DNA of 50,834 nucleotides from a candidate division KSB1 bacterium. Lineage in GTDB: Bacteria > Zhuqueibacterota > Zhuqueibacteria > JANLFK01 > Oleimicrobiaceae. The notes below the pieces were generated by a model. The model saw nothing but the letters and a program-made list of their open reading frames with translations, was not told where the DNA came from and ran no database searches. The first letter of the stretch is position 1. The number at the start of each line of letters is the position of its first letter. Location of the stretch: NCBI GenBank assembly GCA_034506335.1, contig JAPDPR010000019.1, forward strand, positions 1-50,834. The letters are read 5' to 3'. Both the position numbers and the translations under genes were made by a program. Of the stretch, positions 34,246 to 43,295 are shown piece by piece.

Positions 34246-35384
34246 GGCTCCTCCCAAGCTTTGTAGCGGACAACAAGTGCGTTGGAGACCGGTCGTTCCT
34301 GGCCGTCGCCTGCCGGCCGATTGACCACCTTGCCTTGGATGACCATTGTGGTGCTGCCGCCCCCATCGAAATTGATAGCCAGAAATGCACCCAAATCCAC
34401 CAAGAACTCTGCCAGTTCTACCAGGCTCATCCCTTCGCTGTATCCGGGCTGCCTGCCGTCCACCGTGACCAGATAGGCCGTGCTACGGTCGGCGGAAAGC
34501 CCAGCGGCAGTACGCGGATGCCGCCCAAGGGCAAAGCCCCCATTGCCCCAGGAGGCAATTTCCTCAAAAGCCACGCGTCCCTCGCGCAGCAGTAGAGGAC
34601 CGCCGCTAACGAGCCACCGCACGGTCCCTTTCGCCGAGGACAGTGCCACCGATAGACGTAGGGTATCCTGCACCCTGCAAGCCTGTCGCAAAGCCTGGCC
34701 AGCGCGCCCATGGCCAGACAGAACCATCCCGCCCGGAGGGATAATGGAGTTGCCCACGGTGTCAACCCTGGTGACCACTGTCAGGAGGGGGCCGCTTCCC
34801 TGCGGCGACACGAGCGCGGCGAGGGTCACCTCGACGCCCCATCTGTTGGTGCGGGTCGTCCTTCCGAACCAGCGGTTGAACACAATGAGTTCATCGGTGC
34901 TGCGTGCGCGGTTGAAGCCGCTCACCTGCATCACCTCGCCTCTTGGGAACTGGACGTCCGCTTGCAGTCGATCCACCGTAAGGAAAATTTCGCCAGAACT
35001 GGTCATGCCTATCACCGGTCTTGTGGGCCCGCTCTTCACCACGTCGCCATCACAGACATGTGGCCCAATGGGAGCACCGACCTCAGAAAAAAAGTCGCCG
35101 TTAACCCCGGCAATGACCCTCTGCCCTGCCGCCTTGAGCATTTCGCTGAGCGGGGCACACGAGGTGAGGCGAATTCCCGGTTTGACCGCCGCGAGCTCTA
35201 CCGTACCCTTAAGGCTCACCTCAAGCACATGGACCACCGCGCGCGGAGCCGATAACCGATAGATCCTGTACACCACATCCGGAGTGACACGGACTGTTCG
35301 CTCCGGTTGCGGGAGAGTGCCTGCCAGCCCGCGCGCTGCAATAGTGGCGAACAATCCGACAATAACCCATCGCGTCCTGCGCAT
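34242..35384 (-). CDS. Secreted phosphodiester glycosidase family protein (NAGPA-like)
   Basis: The 380-residue product has a signal peptide (about 1-22) and one phosphodiester glycosidase domain: GVNGDFFSEVGAPIGPHVC, STDELIVFN, SGHGRAGQAL, LGRHPRTAAGLSADRS, TVDGRQPGYSEGMSLVELAEF and INFDGGGSTTMVIQG. It is clearly paralogous to the N-terminal domain of the protein at 12717-15203 but lacks the Ig and sorting domains, so it should be periplasmic rather than a type IX cargo. Bacterial members hydrolyse sugar phosphodiesters. Coupling (ATGA) to an LD-carboxypeptidase suggests cell-envelope glycan turnover; this is inferred. ATG 35384 has AAGGAG eight bases upstream. The frame stays open upstream but shows no signal sequence there. 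Confidence 0.88.
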   Translation of the reverse strand: MRRTRWVIVGLFATIAARGLAGTLPQPERTVRVTPDVVYRIYRLSAPRAVVHVLEVSLKGTVELAAVKPGIRLTSCAPLSEMLKAAGQRVIAGVNGDFFSEVGAPIGPHVCDGDVVKSGPTRPVIGMTSSGEIFLTVDRLQADVQFPRGEVMQVSGFNRARSTDELIVFNRWFGRTTRTNRWGVEVTLAALVSPQGSGPLLTVVTRVDTVGNSIIPPGGMVLSGHGRAGQALRQACRVQDTLRLSVALSSAKGTVRWLVSGGPLLLREGRVAFEEIASWGNGGFALGRHPRTAAGLSADRSTAYLVTVDGRQPGYSEGMSLVELAEFLVDLGAFLAINFDGGGSTTMVIQGKVVNRPAGDGQERPVSNALVVRYKAWEEP

Positions 35385-35484
35385 CTCTCTTGCTCCTTTC
35401 GCTCTGCAAAGATATGAAATTCGCCTGGAAAAACCACCTCTTTTCTCGGTGCGATAAGAGTACAACAACGCCGTGGCGGCAAGT

Positions 35485-35514
35485 TTGACTACGAAAACAA
35501 AATGGTTGTATTTC
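35485..35514 (+). promoter_or_regulatory. Candidate promoter for the Ig-like lipoprotein / lysA run
   Basis: TTGACT (35485-35490) is followed after 18 bases by TATTTC (35509-35514), giving a leader of about 22 bases to ATG 35543. The -10 box is poor, so this is tentative. Confidence 0.35.
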
Positions 35515-35542
35515 TGCCCGCATTTGGCTATTTTATGGAGTC

Positions 35543-37270
35543 ATGCGGAGTCGATGTGGTACTGCCATCCAGAGTCTTATGATGAGCCTCCTCTTGGGGC
35601 TGGGCTGTGCGCGCCAGGGATTTCCCCCTGGCGGGCCTGAAGACAAGACGCCGCCGGAGGTGGTCTCCACGTCTCCGTTGCCTGGCGCCGTGCACGTGCC
35701 GCCTACGACCAAGGTGATGCTCACGTTTAGCGAGAGGGTCCAGCGCCAGTCCGTGGAGCAGGCGCTGTTCATCACACCCCGGCCCGCAGGCAAGCCATCG
35801 CTGCGCTGGCGCCGGCGGACGCTGGTTATCACCTTCAGTGAGCCACTGCGCGTGGAGCGCACTTATGTAGTCACGGTGGGCACCGAGGCGCGAGACCTGC
35901 GCAACAACCGGCTCAGACAGGCGTTCTCCCTGGCCTTTTCCACGGGCGACTCTTTGGACAGTTGTGCCGTGGAGGGAAGAGTCTATGGCGAAGGCGGGCT
36001 TGCAGGGACAGCGATTTGGGCTTATGACCTGGCGGTAGCAAAGGAGCCGAACCCCTCTTTGGCGCCGGCCGACTATGTCACGCAATGCGACGCCACCGGG
36101 GCCTTTGCACTTCGGGCGATGGCCCCTGGCAGCTACCGGGTCTTTGCTGTGCGCGACCGCGACGCCAACGGCCGCTACGATCCGGAATACGATGCGCTGG
36201 GCGTGGCACCTGGGGATGTGCAATTGAGTGCCCTTTCGCCTGTGTTCACTGGCTGTCACATGCGCGTGGCGGTACGCGATACTACCCCACCGCGCTTAGA
36301 GTCGGCCGGTGCCTCAGACAATCGCCACCTCCACCTCCGTTTCAGCGAGCCGGTGCTCCCCCGGCCGGTAAGCATCCCAGACAATTTCACAATCGTGGCA
36401 CTAGAGACCACGGACACGGTGCGGGTCCTGACTGCCTACCTCGATGCCGAACGCCGGAGTTTTGTCCACTTGCTGACTTCAGGCCTGCGCGGGGACCGCT
36501 ACAAGGTGACGGTGCACGAGGTCCGAGACGAACACGGGCTGCCCGCGCTGGGGCTCAGTGCGGAGTTTTCCGGCAACACCTCTCCGGACACGCTGCGCCC
36601 AGCAGTGGTAAAAACCGTGCCCGCAGATAGCGCACGAGCGGTGCCGTGCGCGCTCAGTTTAGACATCCTCTTCAGCGAAGCGATGGACACAAGTCGCACC
36701 ACTACGGCCATCTCCTTCGTCGACAGCGCTGGTTCCTCGATCCCTGGCGCGCTGCAGTGGTCCACCCCTGCGCACTGCATCTTCAGCCCCTTGCTGCCAC
36801 TCGCCAGTCGACGCCAGTACCGGGTAAGGATCGTCGGCGCCCTGGCGCGCGACATGAGCGGTTTGCCGCTCAGGCAGGACAGTGTGCGGATCACGCTCTG
36901 GACCATGAATTGCGACACGCTCTCCTCTATTGCTGGCACAGTCAATGACGAGGAGAGCGAGGCAACGGGGCCAGTCGTGATTGCGGCGGTGCAAGTGCGC
37001 CCGCAGGGCGTGCGCCGCGAGGTCACGATTGCAGGCCCAGGACCCTACGAAATTGGTGGCCTATTGCCAGGAGTCTACCAGCTGGAATGCTATAGGGACG
37101 AAGACCACAACGGCCGCTACTCGCTGGGCTCGGCTGTACCTTTCGTGCCGGCAGAGCGGTTCGTGGTGCTCCCCGACTCCATTCAAGTACGCTCCAGGTG
37201 GCCCAATGTAGGCAATGACATCGGGCTCCCGCGCTGGAAATGGCGCACGATGCCCCAAGTCGAGAGGTGA
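35543..37270 (+). CDS. Ig-like domain lipoprotein
   Basis: The 575-residue product has a lipoprotein signal with the lipobox LGLGCARQG (Cys near 22). The GGPEDKTPPEVVSTSPLPGAV-type opening and the repeats of about 100 residues (KVMLTFSERVQRQSVEQAL, VITFSEPLRVERTYVVTVG, LHLRFSEPVLPRPVSIPDNF, LDILFSEAMDTSRTT) are Big_5/SbsA-like Ig modules. Two interleaved segments look like carboxypeptidase-regulatory-like folds ending in a FAVRDRDANGRYDPEYDALG or CYRDEDHNGRYSLG calcium-site-like loop. This composite is common in FCB genomes and is of unknown role. The stop is one base before lysA. The start at ATG 35543 has GGAG only two bases upstream; ATG 35579 is the alternative. Confidence 0.85.
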   Translation: MRSRCGTAIQSLMMSLLLGLGCARQGFPPGGPEDKTPPEVVSTSPLPGAVHVPPTTKVMLTFSERVQRQSVEQALFITPRPAGKPSLRWRRRTLVITFSEPLRVERTYVVTVGTEARDLRNNRLRQAFSLAFSTGDSLDSCAVEGRVYGEGGLAGTAIWAYDLAVAKEPNPSLAPADYVTQCDATGAFALRAMAPGSYRVFAVRDRDANGRYDPEYDALGVAPGDVQLSALSPVFTGCHMRVAVRDTTPPRLESAGASDNRHLHLRFSEPVLPRPVSIPDNFTIVALETTDTVRVLTAYLDAERRSFVHLLTSGLRGDRYKVTVHEVRDEHGLPALGLSAEFSGNTSPDTLRPAVVKTVPADSARAVPCALSLDILFSEAMDTSRTTTAISFVDSAGSSIPGALQWSTPAHCIFSPLLPLASRRQYRVRIVGALARDMSGLPLRQDSVRITLWTMNCDTLSSIAGTVNDEESEATGPVVIAAVQVRPQGVRREVTIAGPGPYEIGGLLPGVYQLECYRDEDHNGRYSLGSAVPFVPAERFVVLPDSIQVRSRWPNVGNDIGLPRWKWRTMPQVER

Positions 37271-37271
37271 C

Positions 37272-38513
37272 ATGCAACCAACGATTCCCTTCTCTTACCA
37301 GGATGGAGTGCTTCGCTGTGAGGGGGTCAGTTTGGAGGACCTGGGGGAACGCTACGGCACGCCCCTGTATGTCTACAGCCAGAACGGTATGCTTAGCGCC
37401 TTCGCGGCGATTGAGGGCGCCTTTGCAGGCATCCCGCACACGGTCTGCTATGCCCTGAAGGCGAATGCAAACCCCCATGTGCTGCGCATGCTGGCCGCGG
37501 CAGGCGCAGGAGCGGACGTGGTGTCCGGCGGCGAGCTTCAGCTTGCGCAGCAAACTGGCTTTCCCATGCATAAAACGGTTTTTGCTGGCGTTGGCAAGAC
37601 CAACCCGGAAATTACCGCCGCCATAAGCGCGGGCATTGCCGCCCTCAACGTTGAATCACGCCAGGAACTGGAGGTGACTGCGGAGTTGGCGCGGACGCTG
37701 GGGAAACCAGCGCCTGTTGCTATCCGCATCAACCCGGACGTGGATATTGAAGGGCACCCCTACTTGACCACCGGCAGGAAAGTCAACAAATTCGGCATCC
37801 CGCTCGAGGAGGCTTACGAGTGCTGCCTGTGGACCGCAGCTCAACCCAATCTGAGGTTGGTGGGAGTGCACGCGCATGTAGGTTCGATGATCAAGAAGAC
37901 GCTGCCCTTCCGCAAGAACGCCGAAGCGCTGGCCGGCTTTGTCAATCAATTGCGGGCGCAAGGGCTCCATGTGGCTCACATCGACATCGGCGGCGGTATT
38001 GGCGTCGACTATACGCGCGTGCTCGCCGAGCAGGGCGGACCGCTGTGCATAGACCCGGAGGAGATAGCTGCCGAAGTGGTGCCTATAGTCGCCCCCACGG
38101 GGTGCGAGCTTTTCATCGAGCCCGGGCGGGCCATTGTCGGCCCCAATGGCGCCTTGCTGACGCGCGTGCTTTACACCAAGGAGAGTCGGGGCAAGCACTT
38201 TGTAGTCGTCGATGCGGCGATGAACGACTTGATCAGGCCCGCGCTGTACGGCGCACATCACGAGGTCCTACCGGTGTTGCGGCGCGGGGGTGACACGGTG
38301 GTGGCGGACGTCGTGGGACCAGTGTGCGAATCCGGGGACTTTTTCGCCAAGGACCGCCAAGTGCCACGCCTGCAGCGAGGAGATCTGGTGGCCATCATGA
38401 CCGCAGGTGCATATGGGTACGTGTTGGCCAGCACCTACAACCAGCGCATGAAACCTGCCGAGGTGCTGGTGAACGGCGTAGCTCACGAACTGATTCGCCA
38501 ACGCCAGTGGTAG
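37272..38513 (+). CDS. lysA: Diaminopimelate decarboxylase
   Basis: The 413-residue PLP enzyme makes L-lysine from meso-diaminopimelate. The PLP lysine is Lys63 in CYALKANANPHV. Other motifs: GGELQLAQQTGFP, the glycine loop IGGGIGVDY near 240-248, EPGRAIVGPNGALLTRV near 278-294, and GPVCESGDFFAKDR near 344-357 with the catalytic Cys from the partner subunit. The start ATG 37272 has GAGAGG at a proper distance and lies one base after the lipoprotein stop, so the two genes are co-transcribed. The dapF gene follows 86 bases downstream, completing the two last steps of the lysine/peptidoglycan branch. Confidence 0.96.
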   Translation: MQPTIPFSYQDGVLRCEGVSLEDLGERYGTPLYVYSQNGMLSAFAAIEGAFAGIPHTVCYALKANANPHVLRMLAAAGAGADVVSGGELQLAQQTGFPMHKTVFAGVGKTNPEITAAISAGIAALNVESRQELEVTAELARTLGKPAPVAIRINPDVDIEGHPYLTTGRKVNKFGIPLEEAYECCLWTAAQPNLRLVGVHAHVGSMIKKTLPFRKNAEALAGFVNQLRAQGLHVAHIDIGGGIGVDYTRVLAEQGGPLCIDPEEIAAEVVPIVAPTGCELFIEPGRAIVGPNGALLTRVLYTKESRGKHFVVVDAAMNDLIRPALYGAHHEVLPVLRRGGDTVVADVVGPVCESGDFFAKDRQVPRLQRGDLVAIMTAGAYGYVLASTYNQRMKPAEVLVNGVAHELIRQRQW

Positions 38514-38599
38514 AAAGAAACCAGGGCCGGGCAATCCCCGCCAAGCACCAACAACGCTGCGGCCGGTACTCTGGCTCCCATTGACAGTGTGCACGCAAC

Positions 38600-39460
38600 A
38601 TGAAGAGAGGCCAAACAAACCACTCACGGTCGACGGCGAAGCGTCCCTCGGCGGCTTTCCCCTTGCGCTTCGTAAAGATCTCCGCCACAGGCAATGACTT
38701 TGTCGTTTTCGACAATCGCAACGGGCACGTGGACGTTGTCCGCCACCTTCAATGGTGCAGCTGGCTATGTCAACGCCGCGTCGGTGTGGGGGCAGACGGT
38801 GTGATCCTGGTTCAGCGGAGCGCCACTGCCGACTTTTGCTATGTGCACATCAACTCTGACGGCAGTATTGCGGAGATGTGCGGGAATGGCTCCCGCGCCG
38901 TGGCCTTTTTCGCGCATGTCGAGGGGATTGCCCAATCGCCGGTGCGCTTCGAGATCGGTGGCAAAGTCTACACCGCAAGGGTGGATGGCTCACGGGTCAC
39001 CACGTACTTTGTGCCACCTGCGCCGCCTCGGTTTGCGCTCTGCCTGCCCGAGGAACATTTTCTGGATGAAGGCGGGTTTATCGACACGGGGGTGCCGCAC
39101 TACGTGCTTTTCGCCCAGGACGTGCAGGGGCTCGACGTCGTGGGTCTTGGGCGGAAATACCGGCACCACCCCGCCTTTGCCCCCCGGGGGGCGAACGTGG
39201 ATTTTGTGCAAGTTCTGGACCGAAACACCCTCCGCATGCGCACCTATGAGCGTGGAGTAGAAGACGAGACCCTCGCGTGCGGTACGGGCGCGGTTGCGGC
39301 TTCCATAGTGGCACATCTGCGCCGTGGCTGCGTTTCACCCCTTGCGGTAGAGGTTCCAGGCGGGGTGCTGCAGGTGAGCTTTGACAGGACCCTGCAGGAA
39401 GTAACCCTCACCGGGGACGTAGAGGTAGTCTTCGAGGGCTTTGTACGGGCGCCAGCGTAA
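38600..39460 (+). CDS. dapF: Diaminopimelate epimerase
   Basis: The 286-residue enzyme converts LL-diaminopimelate to the meso form used in peptidoglycan and lysine synthesis. It has the two catalytic Cys of the family: Cys94 in AEMCGNGSRA and Cys227 in LACGTGAVAAS. It also has GNDFVVFDNR near 31-40 and the substrate-binding RGANVDFVQV. An extra basic N-terminal stretch of about 20 residues (KRGQTNHSRSTAKRPSAAF) precedes the usual start of the fold, so the true start could be a little later, although I see no better ribosome site. It follows lysA with the same orientation, which makes an operon likely. Confidence 0.94.
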   Translation: MKRGQTNHSRSTAKRPSAAFPLRFVKISATGNDFVVFDNRNGHVDVVRHLQWCSWLCQRRVGVGADGVILVQRSATADFCYVHINSDGSIAEMCGNGSRAVAFFAHVEGIAQSPVRFEIGGKVYTARVDGSRVTTYFVPPAPPRFALCLPEEHFLDEGGFIDTGVPHYVLFAQDVQGLDVVGLGRKYRHHPAFAPRGANVDFVQVLDRNTLRMRTYERGVEDETLACGTGAVAASIVAHLRRGCVSPLAVEVPGGVLQVSFDRTLQEVTLTGDVEVVFEGFVRAPA

Positions 39461-39600
39461 ACAGGGTGACCCTTTCGTGCTGGGCATGGTGCGCTGCGAA
39501 TCGGGCACATCTTTAGGCAAGGTTGGCCATATGCCATGGACGCCGCACGCGTGCCCGCCCAGGTAGCGGGCACCATTGACCACATTTCATCGACGAGACG

Positions 39601-41772
39601 ATGAAAGGGACGTTCCCCAAGACAGTAATCGCTTGTTTGCTCGGGCTGGTGGCTGCGGGAGCTACAGGCCTGGTAACCGAGCTCCCCCTAAAGCGCATTT
39701 TCGAGGGTTTCGAAGCTAAGACGCTTGATTGGCGTTATGCCCAGCGGTTGAGCCGATTGGCTTCCCAGAGGGCAGGTGCGGCACTGGAAGACATTGTGAT
39801 CGTGGACATTGACGACCGCAGCCTGGAAAAACTCGGCCCTTTTAGCCAGTGGCCGCGCACCTACCACGCGAAGGTCATCGACTATCTCACCTCTGGCAAA
39901 GCGTTGGCCATAGGCTTTGACGTCCTGTTCATGGAGCCAAGCCGCGATCCTATGGTTGACGACTCCCTTACGGCCGCCACCTCACGTGCGGATGTGGTGT
40001 ACCATGCCATGGCCTTTTCCGCCGCAGACCCTGACATCTTCCTTTATGCCATGGATGCCCCGCCCCCTGGCTTCCAGGCCGAGCGGTTCTCCTTTGCCTT
40101 CCCGCCCCGCACGACTACCCGCCTTCCCTCGGCGGAACGGATGGATGGCAAGATCGTTCGCCTATACAACGCAGCTGCTGGCATCGGCTTTGTCAATTTC
40201 ACCCCAGACGACGACAGCGTGATTCGGCGCATGCCGATGTTCATCACCTTTGCAGGCAGGCAATATCCGGCCCTCTCGTTGGCCATCATTCGCGGCCTGC
40301 TCAACCTTTCGCCTGAGCACATCAGATTGGAGCCTGGCAAGCGCATCGTACTCTCCCCACCCCAGTCACCTGGTCAGCGCGTGGTGCTTCCGGTGGACAG
40401 CCGCGGCCGCATGCTTATCAACTACCTGGGTACAATGGGGACCTTCCGGTACGTTTCCTACTATGATGTGCTCATGGAGCGCGTGCCAGCTGAGATTTTT
40501 GAAGGGCGCATAGTGCTGGTCGGGACTTCAGCGGCCGGTTTAGCGGACATCCGGCCAGTGCCGTTTCAAGGGGCATTCCCGGGCGTAGAGATCCACGCGA
40601 CCATCATTCACAACATCCTGCACCAGCAGTTCATCAACCGCCCCGGCAAAGTGGCTATCTACCTGCTGGCGGCGGTGCTGGCAGTGGCCGTGGCAATGAT
40701 GGCCATGTATCTGCGGCCCTGGCTGAGTGGACCACTCGTGCTCCTGCTTGGCGCCGCTTTCCTCGTCGTGAACTTCCAGCTCTTTGCGCGCTCCGCCATC
40801 TGGGTGGAAATGGTTCGGCCCATGCTCACTCTGCTGTTCAGTTACCTTGGGGTCTTTATCTTCCGCTACGTGGAAGAGGAACGGAGCAAGCGCAAGATCA
40901 AAGGCATGTTCCAATACTACCTTTCCGCCTCCGTGGTGGATGAGCTCATCAAGAACCCGCAAATGTTGAAACTTGGGGGCGAACGGCGCATGGCCACGGC
41001 CTTTTTCTCCGACATCAAGGATTTCACTTCTGTGTCGGAGGGGCTGAGCCCTGAGGAGCTGGTGGCGCACCTCAACGAGTACCTGTCGGCGATGACCGCG
41101 ATTGTGTTTGCCCATCAGGGATTCCTGGACAAGTACGAGGGCGATGCCATCATGGCCGTGTTTGGCGTGCCGGTGCCCATAGACGGTCACGCCGTCTTTG
41201 CCTGTCGCGCCGCGTTGGAGATGCAGCGGCGGCTCAGTGAGCTGCGCCCAAAGTGGCAGGCAGAGGGCAAGCCGCAATTTCACGCGCGCATCGGCATCAA
41301 TTCCGGGCCGATGATTGCCGGTAACATCGGCGGCGAGCAGCGCTTTGACTACACCGTGATCGGCGACAGCGTGAACCTCGCCTCGCGGCTTGAAGGCGCC
41401 AATAAGGCATACGGGACCAGCATCATGATCAGCGCCTTTACGCACGAACTCTTGAACGGACAATTTGTAACCCGCGAACTCGACTTCATCCGCGTCAAGG
41501 GCAAGGCGCTGCCAGTGCGCGTATATGAGCTGGTGGCAGAGCACGAGGACGAGCTGTGCGCCACGCGCCACCAGGCCTTGCAGCTCTTTGCCGAGGGACT
41601 CCAGGCCTACCGCGATCGGCGTTGGGACGAGGCCCTCGCCCTTTTCCAGGCGGCTCTGGCGTTGGAGCCGGAGGATGGTCCCGCACAGGTGTATTGTCAG
41701 CGGTGCACGTTGTTTCGACAGAATCCACCTCCGCCCGACTGGGACGGGGTGTTTGAGATGAAGACCAAGTAG
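39601..41772 (+). CDS. CHASE2-domain class III adenylate cyclase
   Basis: The 723-residue membrane protein has an N-terminal helix (about 5-25), a periplasmic CHASE2 sensor (about 35-340, with FEAKTLDWRYAQRL, IVDIDDRSLEKLGPFSQWPR and LVGTSAAGLADIRPVPF), three further helices (about 350-425) and a cytoplasmic cyclase domain (about 460-640). The metal-binding Asp lies in FFSDIKDFTSVSE near 472. The lysine of LDKYEGDAIMAVFG and the Thr in FDYTVIGDSVNLASRLEG form the K/T pair usual for ATP selectivity, so adenylate cyclase is more likely than guanylate. A C-terminal TPR-like stretch lies near 650-700. It would convert an envelope signal into cAMP. The link to lysA-dapF is positional only. Confidence 0.92.
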   Translation: MKGTFPKTVIACLLGLVAAGATGLVTELPLKRIFEGFEAKTLDWRYAQRLSRLASQRAGAALEDIVIVDIDDRSLEKLGPFSQWPRTYHAKVIDYLTSGKALAIGFDVLFMEPSRDPMVDDSLTAATSRADVVYHAMAFSAADPDIFLYAMDAPPPGFQAERFSFAFPPRTTTRLPSAERMDGKIVRLYNAAAGIGFVNFTPDDDSVIRRMPMFITFAGRQYPALSLAIIRGLLNLSPEHIRLEPGKRIVLSPPQSPGQRVVLPVDSRGRMLINYLGTMGTFRYVSYYDVLMERVPAEIFEGRIVLVGTSAAGLADIRPVPFQGAFPGVEIHATIIHNILHQQFINRPGKVAIYLLAAVLAVAVAMMAMYLRPWLSGPLVLLLGAAFLVVNFQLFARSAIWVEMVRPMLTLLFSYLGVFIFRYVEEERSKRKIKGMFQYYLSASVVDELIKNPQMLKLGGERRMATAFFSDIKDFTSVSEGLSPEELVAHLNEYLSAMTAIVFAHQGFLDKYEGDAIMAVFGVPVPIDGHAVFACRAALEMQRRLSELRPKWQAEGKPQFHARIGINSGPMIAGNIGGEQRFDYTVIGDSVNLASRLEGANKAYGTSIMISAFTHELLNGQFVTRELDFIRVKGKALPVRVYELVAEHEDELCATRHQALQLFAEGLQAYRDRRWDEALALFQAALALEPEDGPAQVYCQRCTLFRQNPPPPDWDGVFEMKTK

Positions 41773-41777
41773 AACCC

Positions 41778-43295
41778 TTGAGCGCACACCAGTTCCAACG
41801 CATTCTGGTCAGCCGATTGCGGTTCATGGGCGACATCGTGCTGACTACTCCCCTGCTGCGGGCGCTGCGGCGGGCGTTCCCTCAGGCAAGGATTTCTTAC
41901 CTCGCCGAGGCCCCTTTTGTGCAGGTCTTAGCCCACCATCCGGATGTGGACGAGCTCATTGAGCTCGAACGCCAAGGCACCTTAGGCGCGCAGATCGGCC
42001 TGGTACGCTCGCTTCGTTGTCAGCACTTTGACCTCGCCATCGACCTTTTGGGCAATCCACGCTCGGCTCTTCTGCTTTGGCTAAGCGGCGCAGCTCAGCG
42101 AGTAGGTTTTGACTACCGCGGCCGCCGCCTCCTCTACACCACGGTGGTGAGACGCGAGCCGCGCCCCATGACCGCCATCGAGTTTCACCTGCAGGTGCTC
42201 GGCGCGCTGGGTCTGTCTGTGGCCGGCATGCAGACCTGCCTGGTTACTTCGGCAGAAGAGGACCACTGGGCCAAGGAGTTCTTGAAAGCAAAAGGGATCG
42301 CCCCCGGCGAACGTCTCCTCGTTATGCACCCCGGAGCATCATGGCCTGCGAAACGCTGGTTTCCAGATCGATTCGGAGAGCTGGCCCGACGCCTCGTGAA
42401 GGAGCTTGGCATACGGGTGCTGATCACCGTGGGCCCAGGCGAAGAGGAGCTTGCTCAAGGTGTTGCCTCCATCGCACGGGAAGCTATCGTGCTCGGGGTA
42501 ATGCCCATCCGCCACGTAATGGCCGTCGTCAAGCGCGCCCAGGTCCTTGTGGCAAATGACTGTGGCGTGCTGCACCTGGGGCCAGCCCTGGGCGTGCCTA
42601 CAGTGGGCGTATTCGGCCCTGGTGAACCGGAAATCTGGTTTCCTTACGCCGAGGAGGCCGGGCACCGGGTTGTGCACAAGGAGCTCGCCTGCAGCCGCTG
42701 CCACCGCGACTTTTGCGCAGAGCTCCGCTGCATGGAGGCGATTCAGGTGGAGGATGTCTTCACCGCAGTCGTGCAGGCTTTGGCCCACAAGCAGGCAGAA
42801 ATGCCCACCATCTACACCATCGGCCACTCCACGCTCAGCAGCGAGGAGTTTCTGGCTCGCCTGCGGGCGCATGGCATCGCACGGGTGGTGGATGTGCGCC
42901 GCTTTCCCACCTCGCGCAGATACCCGCACTTCTGCCGGGAAGAACTTGCCTCTGCGCTCAAGGGCCAAGGCATCGACTATCGGTGGCTCGGAGATACCCT
43001 CGGGGGATTCAGGAGCGGGGGCTACGAGGGTTACATGCACACCGCGCCCTTTTTGGCCGGGCTGAACACCCTGATGGAGTTGGCCCGGGGGATGCCCACG
43101 GCCGTAGTGTGCTCCGAAGCCCTCTTTTTCCGCTGCCACCGTCGCTTCATCGCCGACGAGTTAGTGCGGCACCAGTGGCGCGTCCTCCACATTCTGGATG
43201 GACGCCGCACCCAGGAACACCGCCTCCGCCACGAGACGACCGGTCATGAGACAAATGGAGGGGTTGAGCATGACCATGCCCAGGATAGTGGTTGA
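41778..43295 (+). CDS. Glycosyltransferase family 9 (heptosyltransferase-like) fused to a DUF488 domain
   Basis: The 505-residue product has two parts in one uninterrupted frame. Residues about 8-335 are a GT9 glycosyltransferase (ILVSRLRFMGDIVLTTPLLRALRR, MHPGASWPAKRWFPDRFGELARRL, LVANDCGVLHLGPALGVPTVGVFGPGEPEIW), the ADP-heptose transferase family of LPS core synthesis. Residues about 342-490 are a DUF488 domain (IYTIGHSTLSSEEFLARLRAHG, VDVRRFPTSRRYPHF, CSEALFFRCHRRFIAD). The start is TTG 41778, the only one that leaves the ILV motif whole, without a strong ribosome site. DUF488 begins exactly at an internal ATG (42801), so separate translation is possible. The fusion is unusual. Confidence 0.85.
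   Translation: MSAHQFQRILVSRLRFMGDIVLTTPLLRALRRAFPQARISYLAEAPFVQVLAHHPDVDELIELERQGTLGAQIGLVRSLRCQHFDLAIDLLGNPRSALLLWLSGAAQRVGFDYRGRRLLYTTVVRREPRPMTAIEFHLQVLGALGLSVAGMQTCLVTSAEEDHWAKEFLKAKGIAPGERLLVMHPGASWPAKRWFPDRFGELARRLVKELGIRVLITVGPGEEELAQGVASIAREAIVLGVMPIRHVMAVVKRAQVLVANDCGVLHLGPALGVPTVGVFGPGEPEIWFPYAEEAGHRVVHKELACSRCHRDFCAELRCMEAIQVEDVFTAVVQALAHKQAEMPTIYTIGHSTLSSEEFLARLRAHGIARVVDVRRFPTSRRYPHFCREELASALKGQGIDYRWLGDTLGGFRSGGYEGYMHTAPFLAGLNTLMELARGMPTAVVCSEALFFRCHRRFIADELVRHQWRVLHILDGRRTQEHRLRHETTGHETNGGVEHDHAQDSG

Noticed and set aside
40540-41787. Long open frame on the minus strand opposite the adenylate cyclase
   Set aside because: The plus strand has an intact cyclase with catalytic residues; the antisense product is His-, Gln- and Val-rich without known motifs.
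42339-43139. Minus-strand frame opposite the GT9-DUF488 gene
   Set aside because: The sense strand encodes two recognisable domains; the antisense product has none.
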